From Patiria pectinifera (Eukaryota; Echinodermata; Asteroidea; Valvatida; Asterinidae), in assembly GCA_029964075.1 (NCBI GenBank), contig CM057144.1:17507281-17571280 (forward strand): DNA of 64,000 nt, written 5' to 3'. A program made the translations under genes and the position numbers. Below the pieces are notes generated by a model. The model worked only from the letters and a program-made list of their open reading frames with translations, ran no database searches and had not been told where the DNA came from. Shown in pieces: positions 54,985-64,000 of the stretch; position 1 is the first letter of the stretch, and each line of letters begins with the position of its first letter.

Positions 54985-56371
54985 AGGCCAAACAAAAAGT
55001 CTCCGGTTTCTGGTATGCGCGCGCGCGCGTCGCCGTAGACTTGGCCAAGTCTGGGTTGCGCTCGGTCTGTGCCTAAATCCACTCAGCGCATATCGCATAT
55101 ACGTCCCATCCTTACAGTACATAACGCGCGCCCTCATGCGTCGAATCTGGACCATCATGTTCAAAACGTACATGTACATGTTATTTTCAAGTGATGCAGC
55201 AACCCAGACTTGGTCAATCTGCCAAGCGTACGCGCTGGTTTGTTCCACGTTTGTACACAGTCTATGGAAATTAATTCTCGATGTGATTGGCTTCTACCGA
55301 TTTCGGTAGAAGCCAATCATATCACAGTATTTCAGGTAATGAGCGTTTTTATTCTTAAAAACGCGCGCAGATTGTTTTGATAATATTCCTAACACGCAAT
55401 CAGCGTTGTCTGCGTATTCGCGCATCCAAAGTTTCGCGGAGAACGCACACGCAACCCCAATAAAAATTCCCTTTTGTTTTGAATTACATTTGAATTTCAT
55501 GTTCTGTATCAATTCCATCCAAGAGCAGCTTATCAAGTTAGCATTATCATCCAAATATAATGTGTTTGAAATCTACAAATTAAGATTACGTTTTTAAAAC
55601 TTTTGCAGATTGTTATAGAGCCTTCCATACCTACTGAAAATAATAAACGAGTCTTAAAAAATTGGTTACTTTGATTGGTCAAGCGATGTTGCTGCATATG
55701 CATAGAGACGGTGTTACATATGCATCGATGAATACAGGCGCGTGCACGCGAGGGGGGTGCTGATGGCAGATTGATCAAGTCGGAATTGCTAACTTTTGCA
55801 CCACATGTATGCACATGCTCTGCAATACATGCACACACATGTACATGTACGTATAATACGCGCATTGTACAATGTACATACATTGTGTGCGCATTGTTTT
55901 ACGGCACTGAAGTGGAACGCGCTCTGAAGTGTACCTTGTCACTGCTTGTCGGACTTCTGGAAAGACGTAAACTTAGTGATTTTTGCTACTTTAAAAAAAA
56001 AATTAAGATACTGACTTAGAGCAATTCCGACTTGAGTCAAGTCTAGCGTCGCCGTAGCCATGCACGTCGGCAAAATGAAAAAGTTTTTTTTTTTTTCAAT
56101 GAAAGATGCTGTCTTAAAACCGCCAAACTCACTGGTTTGACTGGAATCCTGCTGCTGCACAATTTTAACGTGTTTTTAGATGGGTTATGATCGTGAATAC
56201 GCTTTATGTGGCCTCTCTGGACTCCCATATATATGCACTAAGTTTAGTCGGGCACCATTTGCAGTCATCAGCCGACATTTGAAGCAAAAAGGTCAGTTAA
56301 AAAAAAGCAGCGTCGCCGCACCACTTTTTGGGCAAGCTCCAGACCAGAAACCGGAGACTTTTTTTTGGCCT
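54985..56371. mobile_element. 1.4-kb element bounded by 30-bp terminal inverted repeats
   Basis: The left end 54985-55014 starts AGGCCAAACAAAAAGTCTCC and continues GGTTTCTGGT; the right end 56343-56371 is its reverse complement with one substitution and one indel. The interior is non-coding, with a GCGC run (55018-55029), a long palindrome at 55285-55318 and repeated GCGTCGCCG motifs near both ends (55028, 56047, 56311). Target duplication not resolved. A non-autonomous DNA transposon of unassigned family. Confidence 0.72.
55285..55318. repeat. perfect 16-bp palindrome, 2-bp loop
   Basis: GATTGGCTTCTACCGA (55285-55300), TT, then its exact complement (55303-55318). Cruciform or hairpin forming; lies inside the 1.4-kb TIR element and may mark the junction of two older element ends. 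Confidence 0.9.
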
Positions 56372-57559
56372 AAGGTTGATTATAGCCTTTATTGAGCAGA
56401 GCACAGTGAGGTACCATAATCCATTATAGCAAACGACAGCCGTGCAAAAGTCCCAGCTTTTGATGCTAGCCCATCGCCAAAGGTCAATGTAATTGTACTT
56501 CTCAGTAACAAGAATAGCCTCTCATATTACAAAAGTAATCAGCATTTGCATTTGCGGTAATGTTTACACAGACGTGGTTAAGGTTGTGTATTTGGGGGAA
56601 AAACTGAGAAAGAAAACAATGCCGTTCCTGTATTCTGGTTCCCTGAACCTTCTTCAACCGAAACGGATCAGTTTATAAACGTCGGGAAATGTCAGGCCAG
56701 GGAACCAGACTACAGCTGGCTTGCACCCTGTGTTAATAGGTGTGTTAGGTTTAGGAATGTGTAACCGATTGCAAACAAAATGTGGAATGACTATATCGAG
56801 GGCAGTATTTGAGGGGGGGGGGAAATTCATCGATGGTCGCATAACCATCGTGGGAAATCGATGCCAAAAATTTACTTTTCTTGAAAATGACAGCACACCA
56901 GGCGCCATGATTTCACAGGATGCTAGAGACTTGTTTTCACTTACATATTTTATTTTTGATGTTTGCAAATGTCTTAAAAGGCACATAGCACCAGTTGATC
57001 TTTGTACACCCGTTTGAAGATTTCTTAAAGCACATTTTTTAGCAATATGCGTAACAACTAAAGTGTTGAAGTTTGAGCTCATTGGCTTCACATTCAGCCC
57101 CCTCCCCAATTCTGATTATAAAGGCCTAATTGCGATTTTGGTCTAGATTTGGTAAAACCAACGCTCTAGTCATGGACTGGAATGACGTGTGGATACCACA
57201 ATTACGAATGGGCAGCACCTTATCGACATTATCATCGGTAGTGGAGAAGTCAAAAATCCCTTTAATACCATTAATCCAATGAATTATTTAAATAAAGAAA
57301 CCCACTGGTATTACATCAACTTACAATCGTTCCCGGGGTAAGGAATCGTCAGCACACACAGTAAAGTAACGGGTTGAAACAGTTGGGTGTAAAGGGGTTT
57401 ACGGCGGCATTCTGGGGTGCTGTACAAATAGCAAATACATTTACATACAACATTGATACATAGATCAACGATATTAATAACACCATAATATTACTATAAC
57501 TGTATCCCAATAAGAACCCATACGTTGTATTTCCATGTACCGGGGTGAAGGCCTATAAA
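56372..57559. other. intergenic
   Basis: Includes a 151-codon open frame on the minus strand (56654-57109) with no recognisable domain and biased composition; I treat it as chance or repeat-derived. Otherwise nothing seen. Confidence 0.4.
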
Positions 57560-58905
57560 GTAATAATAATAATAATAATAAAATTGCATTTATTATGCGC
57601 ATATACCATAAAATGTACTAATGCGCATTACAAAATTAGCTAAAATATTAAAAATACAAATTCGAATTAAACATTAATCTTAAATGTAAAAAAAAAACAC
57701 TAGATAATTTAGAAAACACTGTCATAGCAATGAAACTTACAATTACAAAAACAAGACCTACATTTAAAATAGATAATAGTAAAACCTTATACGAAATTGC
57801 CTTTGTAAAAAGAAAAGTCTTAAGCTTAGTCTTAAAAACTGTTAGAGACTGAACAGACTGAATTTCAGGCGGAAGCTGGTTCCATAAGCTGGGAGCGGCT
57901 TGTGCAAATGCACGATCCCCCATAGTCTTTTGCATTCTCCCAGATGGATAATCTAAAAGCAAGCGCCCATTGGATCGAAGGGAATACTTGGAATGGACCT
58001 TAACTTTCAACATATCTATAATGTATCTGGGAGCAAGATCATGAAGAGCCTTGAAGGTCAACAGAAGGATTTTAAAGTGTATGCGAGATTGTATAGGCAA
58101 CCAATGTAACTGATAAAGTAGAGGACTAACATGGTTCCACGATGGTTTGCCACAAAGAAGCCTTGCTGCAGCATTCTGAACCCGTTGAAGCTTAACTAAT
58201 TGTGAACTTGGTAAGCCATAATATAGGCCGTTGCAATAATCAAGGCGACTGGTTATGAAAGCATGCACTAAAGTAATCAATGCATCTCTTGACAAGTATT
58301 TCTTGATTCTTCTGATGTTGTGAATGTGATAAAAAGTAGTGGAGCATGTGGTAGTAATCTGCATACTCAATTTTGAGTCGAACCAGCAACCTAAGTTACT
58401 AACTTGTAATGAAGGTGATATAGTACAGTCTCCCACATTGATACCAGATATAGTCAGTTTAGATAATTGCTGTTGACTACCAATAATGATAAATTCAGTT
58501 TTGGCATCGTTTATCATAAGTTTATCTTGTAGCATCCATAGTCGTATATCCCTTACACACTTTTCCATGGCAGTCACCGCTTGCTCTTGGTTGTCTGAAC
58601 TACAAGGTTTAAATGACAAGTATAATTGGGTGTCGTCGGCCTAGCAGTGAGTGTTAGGAAGATGTTGTTCTACTATGTCGAATAGTTTAGATGAATAAAT
58701 ACTAAAAAGGAGTGGTCCCAAACATGATCCCTGTGGGACTCCACAATTCAAGTTGAACTTATCCGACAATTGTCCGTCCAATAAAACACGTTGACTCCTA
58801 CCGGTTAAATAAGAATTAAACCAGTTTAAAGCTGCACCAGATATTCCAATTTTAGACTGAAGGCGGTTGAGTAAGATTTTGACAAAAAGTAAGGGTGTTG
58901 GCTCT
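57560..58905 (-). mobile_element. 5'-truncated L2/CR1-like LINE with a stop in the YADD box
   Basis: Minus-strand frame encodes the RT fragment NRLQSKIGISGAALNWFNSY, CGVPQGSCLGPLLFSIY, then HC-stop-ADDTQLYLSF, then the post-RT region (SRLDYCNGLYYGLP, LQRVQNAAARLLCG, LHWLPIQSRIHFKILLLTFK, WNQLPPEIQSVQSL). The two halves are in the same frame, broken only by TAG at 58641-58643, exactly where the Tyr of catalytic YADD belongs. The 3' end shows a TTA/ATT microsatellite (57560-57582), as in L2/CR1 elements. The 5' part (endonuclease, first RT blocks) is lost near 58905. Dead copy. Confidence 0.9.
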
Positions 58906-60356
58906 AAGGAATGGTAGACTTTTCGGCGTAAACTAAAATACATGTATCCATGATTATCGAGCCAGACACTAGTAGTATAGAATACGGATGAATGCTTACG
59001 ATGAATGAAATGTTCAGAAATCAACATGATATAAATTAAAGTAACAATACTCACAAATAGATAGCTACAGAAATGTGTAGTGAGTTGATCGGAAGCGTGG
59101 AGTCAACTGATTCGAATCTCCCGCACGCCGGGGTGGCGCCAGCAAAGATATGACGTAATTGCATACCAGAGATGCCTAAGCGGGGTTGGTCGGGGGACTG
59201 ACTAGATTAAACTTATGTAATAAGTGCTCTATTTAAAATAAGGGAAATAGTTACTCGAAGGGAGAACATAAATAACGGAATGAACACATAGCGGTGACGA
59301 TAACAGGCTTATATTGCATGCTTCCGTCCGTGCAAGGTCGCGTGTACATAATGCATGGCGTTTACAATCCTTAAACAATGTTTCGAAATTTAGTGAGAAT
59401 GCCATGCCCTTTTTTTATTCAATTTGTTACAGGTTTTCCCGTATGATTTTGTACAGTTTGCAGCCTACTTTCACAAATTTAACGCCTAGGTTATTTGCGG
59501 GCTGGACGCAGTAAAAAAATGACCCTGGAGGAGGGGCAAGAAATTGCAAGATGAATGACGAGATGAGAAGTCAGCCCTTCAAGGAATTCTTGCCACAGCG
59601 GGTGGGTCAACTGGAAACAGCTCCTTGTAGTTAAACGCCTGACTGTTTCTAGCCCGCTAATATTTTGAATCGACCTCACGCGTAGCGGCCATCTTAGAGG
59701 GCGTCTTTTGTTCTGTAATATAGTAGCAATGAATACACGAAAGGTTTACTGACTTAAGACCCGAACCATGGAATATTGTTGTTATGTACGATGAGCGATG
59801 ACATTCATTCGGAATGCGTTTTTTAGGTTTGATGATGCACTAAATTATTTTGCTCCCAATTCTATTGTTTTGTAAAATCTCGTAAAATAAAATTTCCGAA
59901 CGTGACACATCATTAAAAATTACTAAATAAAGTTTCAGTATAGTACATTTGATATTTATTATTATTTATTCGGCCAAATTACAAAATACAACAAGCAATC
60001 TTCAAAAATAAACAAAAAAATAAACAAAAACAGCCCAATCCAAGCTGGCCAGGATTGACAAAAGTATAATAAAACACTGTGACTCGAAAGCCTGTCAATC
60101 TTAACTTGAATGGTAACAAAATTACATTAAAAAAATAGATACAAAGTTGAATACAAAATATGACCAATTAGGTAAGTTATTGATCTCAACAACGAGTGGT
60201 TTGTTGTATTGGACGTTGACCCATTCAGATTGTTGTTCACGGTTAATTAGAGTATAAAAACTATCCGTATACTTGCAAGTTCCTGCAAAAGAGGGCGCAC
60301 TTCATAAACACTGCTCACCGCGCGCCAACTTCTATCTATTCGTGATGTAAACACAG
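58906..60356. other. intergenic
   Basis: AT-rich with no gene recognised. Short frames only. Confidence 0.4.
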
Positions 60357-60559
60357 TTATTGTAACGACCAAACCTCAAAATAAACAAATTTTATTAAAA
60401 GTGAATTTCGTCCAATATTTTGCAATGATATCAAGACACAAGAATCTAGCAATTGACAGGAACAAGTATTTTCTGCACTCTTTTTAGTTTCAGTATGTGG
60501 TAATAGTTTGTCCTTGTCATTGAAAACATGAATCGTAAAAATAAAATGTATCTTATTCA

Positions 60560-61200
60560 TACATGATGAACAACACTGCTTCACGTGTAACGGGGACACC
60601 AAATTCGGTGTCCTGGTCACACGTGAAATCACTGTCTTTTTTGTCATAAATATCCTGAAATTCATTTAGTTCATAAACTAATCGGTATGAGTATACATAC
60701 TAAACAAATTGAGACATTTTGAATGAAATACTTAAGATTATGGTGCATACAAGTTACTGGTTTCACGTGTAATGGGGAAACCAACCTCTAAATAAGAAAA
60801 GAATCACTATTTTGTGCAAAATATCCATTTGTTTTTGTCTAAATGTTACAGGATAATAAGTACATTAAGTTATTGATTTATAGAAATCAGAAATTTTCAA
60901 AGAAAGCTAACAGATATATGGCATAAAAAGGTATTTTGCTTCACAATGTAACGTGACATTTGGGGGACACCATGGTTTACCATGTTACGCGTGAAACTAG
61001 AAACTTATTTGCGCTATATTTCTTAAGCCTGCCATTGAACATTCAAATGTTCATAACAGACAAAAGTTTCTTCACTGCTTTACATAATATATGATTTTTT
61101 TGATGAAAACCAAGAGCAATATGGCTAAAATAAGTGACCAGTTTCACTCACGTGTTACATACGAACGGTGTCCGTGTTACACGTGAAAAGATGGGTTTTT
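60560..61200. repeat. tandem array (period about 190 bp) with CACGTG hairpins
   Basis: A motif like TTCACGTGTAACGGGGACAC recurs four times, near 60580, 60762, 60951 (variant) and 61142, each followed by full or partial complement. The first forms a hairpin: 60580-60600 against GGTGTCC...ACACGTGAA (60607-60627). Spacing is near 190 bp, but intervening sequence is strongly diverged. Confidence 0.65.
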
Positions 61201-62740
61201 TTGTCATGTAAGAAGAAAATCAAGTCCGAAAAAAAAATGTAGGTTTAAAGTACTAAATCAACCAGTCCTACAAATTCACACTGCAAAGTTTTAAGAAAAT
61301 ATATATAACAATGTCACACTTTGGTACCCTTATCTATGGAATGACCCATATACATCAATTAAACATAATGTACGACTATTCTTTCAGATTGAACTTTTTT
61401 TGTGACATGACACTATTGTTATAAAGTGTAGATTATTGGAAGGTGTTATTGTAGGAATCTAGAGTGTACTGTAGATTCGTTACGAATTCACAGTAAAATG
61501 TAGATTCGTACTTAATCACAGATACCATGGTTTCCGTATTGTTGTAAAAAAAAAAGATTAATGTACTGCGGAAATGAGGTCAAATGGGAAACAAACTGAA
61601 AGCGATAATGATGCCAAATAGTACAATATTGTACTTTGGTAAGATTTTGTACCGCAAATAATATAGAAGGTCAATTTAATTGACACTTGTCAAACTGATT
61701 TTCGAGACAATGGAATTAATAAATCTTGCCATCGTATAACTGGGAATGAACAGTCAACAGATAAAACGGGATGATATTTAGTCTTGAAGATGCTTTATGG
61801 AAAAGGATACCATACTACATTGTTATTTTATTTCATTCAAAGACTCAATCACCTAATATATAACAAAAATTATGTACAATAATTATCATCTGCTCTAAAC
61901 ACACTACTAATTTGACACACAACAAAACACATAAATCCGTTTAATTCATGTCGAAGCTGGAGTTCCTGCTCAAAAAGAACGACAAGGTTAGAGCACTGGC
62001 CATATTTACAACGACTTACTGTCTGTTTACCTATATTTATTGGGGTATTAAAAACCGATAGCTGTTATGTGCTTCATCCATCCATTTTTAAGGCAGAATT
62101 TTTTTTTTCGATTTCGTTCCAAATCGGCCTTGCCGTTTTACATGACCAGAAAAAGTGCTCAATGTAATCTATTGTATCATGGCAAAATGTACAAATATCT
62201 GTATCGCTTTTCTTCCTTTTGTAAAGCCAGACTTGCGTGGGGTAACAAATTATGTGTGATTTTACAATTAATTGAAAAGGACTTACTATCTGGACAACAA
62301 TAAATGAGCCTTTTCCATACTACATCCCAGACAAAGTAATGCCTTTTTTTCCAGAAAGTCTCTGCAATAAACCATACTACATACACGTTTATTTTATGTT
62401 CTGTACATACATGTCACATGACATGTCACATTGAGAGCTCAAGAAAACTCTTCTTGTTTCAATTAATTAATTATTCTTTCAGGCGGAGCATAGATTAACC
62501 TCTGACAATTGTGCTTCACAATACATGTAGTGGATATTTACGCAAGATTTGATTGATTTGTCATAAAGTTTCACTTGCTCAGAACAGCGCTGTGTGAGTC
62601 ATTATAATTATGACCGCGGCAATTCAAGGTCTGATCGAAAAATGCAAATGACGAGTTGTTGAGCTGTACGCTGGAATTTTGAACACATTCTTGGGACTAA
62701 GCCAAAAAATGTTGAAATCTTTCATGTGGTTGCCTTGGAT
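61201..62740. other. intergenic
   Basis: AT-rich; no gene, element or motif recognised. Confidence 0.4.
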
Positions 62741-62859
62741 GTGATCAGGAATGTTCAGCGTTTTGTCTCTGGCAATCCTCAGGTGACTCGTTAGAGTTGA
62801 GAGAAAATAAGGAAGGAAGTTCAAGTTCAAGAAGTAAGACAGGGATGAGAGAGAACAGT

Positions 62860-62965
62860 TCTTGGCAGAAACCACGTGATGCAGCTGTGGCATTTGCCCT
62901 TGACGGGAATCGAACCGAATGGTTGTGCAATGGGAGTACCCGGCCACCACCTCAAATGTCCAGAC
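62860..62965 (-). mobile_element. tRNA-like Pol III promoter, possible SINE
   Basis: On the minus strand GGTGGTGGCCGGGTA (A-box-like) is followed by GGTTCGATTCCC, a canonical B box, about 35 bases on. No tRNA cloverleaf could be drawn, so a SINE head is suggested. Similar ATTCAAACC/GTGAACC fragments follow downstream to 63260. Confidence 0.4.
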
Positions 62966-63908
62966 AACACATTTAATACGAACAGCCACGATTCAGAGTC
63001 AATAAGCCTCAAAGAAACCCTAGTTGGATGTGAACCTCGCCAATACAGACTAGAAACAAGAAACGATGTAGCGGATAGCCAGATTGAGTAAAACGAGCAT
63101 TCAGAGAAGTAGTCTTGGTCGGATTCAAACCGTGGACAAGATAATATCAAAGGCAAGGGAAGTACGTAGCACTACAAGGCTGAATCATTCCACATTGTCC
63201 AGATGTGAACCGGGTACCGATTGTGTAGAGGCAAGCAAGCACTGCAATGCCAAGCTCCGTTCGTAGACATGCTGAGGTGGAAGGCAAGGGGAGTGAATTC
63301 ACAAAGTCCTGGGATATGAACAAGGTACAAGAGGACAGAGGCAGACCATGAACCAAGTTACTGAGCTTACAGTCAATATGGATGACATACGTATTTTATC
63401 TTTCCTCTGTAATATTTTTGCTTGTGTAATTTGTTTGGGAAAGTTTCAACAATGCATTCGCCAAATCCGCTGAATACTGTCTGATACGTGGTGTATTTCA
63501 CTTAATTTTATTGTGTAATACTTCGAAACAGGGGCGGATCCAGGAATATTTGCGGGGGAGGGGGTCATGCCCGTCACATGTTTTTATGTCCGATTGTTGT
63601 AGACAGGCTAGCATATGGTAATTATTATAACTATAGATATTTCTGTTTTAGGGTGACAGAGCAGAGATGGGATTTCGACCTCCATCCCCGGGATCCGCTC
63701 CTATCTCAACGTGTATTTTCACGGACTATGTGTCTTGTTATACTTTTCAACGTTGTGATTTACATAGGAATATAATGTGTATCCGTAATGATGTCGACAA
63801 CAATACCAATTTGGAGATTCAGGCGAAATAGCCCCACGGCTCAATTTGAAATGTTGTTGATGTAAGTGGTGAGAAAAGCAACAAATTCATGTAATCTTTT
63901 CGAATTAT

Positions 63909-63998
63909 TTAATCACATATGCGGACATTTGGAAGATTTTGCTTGACCAGCTTCTTGACACGCTCTGCATCGGAACCTTTGTAGTCAAGCTTAAACAA
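63909..63998 (-). CDS. possible 3' terminal coding segment of an unknown gene, cut by window edge
   Basis: One frame is open from the window edge and ends in TAA at 63909: LFKLDYKGSDAERVKKLVKQ followed by NLPNVRICD. Composition is coding-like (Lys/Asp/Glu-rich amphipathic helix), unlike the surroundings. It could be the end of an LRR or other helical domain. No identity can be given from 29 residues. Confidence 0.45.
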   Translation of the reverse strand: MFKLDYKGSDAERVKKLVKQNLPNVRICD

Positions 63999-64000
63999 GC

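Noticed and set aside
56654..57109. 151-codon minus-strand open frame
   Set aside because: No domain, no coding-like composition, no splice context; length is explainable by chance or by an old repeat.

Overview
The window looks like nuclear DNA of a marine invertebrate deuterostome (echinoderm or lancelet type; species not determinable). It is AT-rich, its genes have GT-AG introns or are single-exon, and it contains a NACHT immune-receptor gene, DEG/ENaC channel genes, an ANKRD39 orthologue and many kinds of transposable element. There are no operons, plasmids or CRISPR arrays. A placeholder of exactly 500 N lies at 29715-30214.

Layout. 1-3406 (minus): two tandem DEG/ENaC (ASIC-like) channel genes, the first cut by the window edge, with a tRNA-derived SINE between them. 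5327-6349 (minus): an intronless class A GPCR. 8416-9202: a decayed LINE fragment. 10562-13223 (plus): a four-exon ankyrin-repeat protein with a probable SOCS box. 13883-16599 (minus): a complete three-exon ANKRD39 orthologue, convergent with it. 16600-22051: intergenic, with a foldback element. 22052-29029 (minus): ten phase-consistent exons of a BAR-like coiled-coil protein whose tail carries many tyrosine motifs, including four YxN (Grb2-type) sites. 30215-43862 (minus): a NACHT gene whose first exons encode a single transmembrane helix. A 9.4-kb Ty3/Gypsy-type LTR retrotransposon (31866-41304, plus strand) sits antisense in its third intron. 44000-63900: no cellular gene recognised, but rich in transposon and duplication structure: a palindromic foldback, two MITE-like insertions dated by an empty-site paralogue inside a 2.5-kb duplication, a 1.4-kb TIR element, an L2/CR1-like LINE with a stop codon in its YADD box, and a hairpin-bearing tandem array. 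The last 90 bases may hold the 3' coding end of another minus-strand gene.

The main points of interest are: (1) a third ORF in the LTR retrotransposon, in the env position, that encodes an SGNH/GDSL-type hydrolase with all catalytic blocks visible and a strong splice acceptor upstream; (2) a predicted membrane-anchored NACHT protein that keeps its P-loop but has lost the Walker B region and is frame-disrupted there; (3) a BAR-like, multi-YxN adaptor directly downstream of that gene on the same strand; (4) mosaic LTRs that point to recent recombination or gene conversion. All functional statements come from motif reading only; no database search was run.
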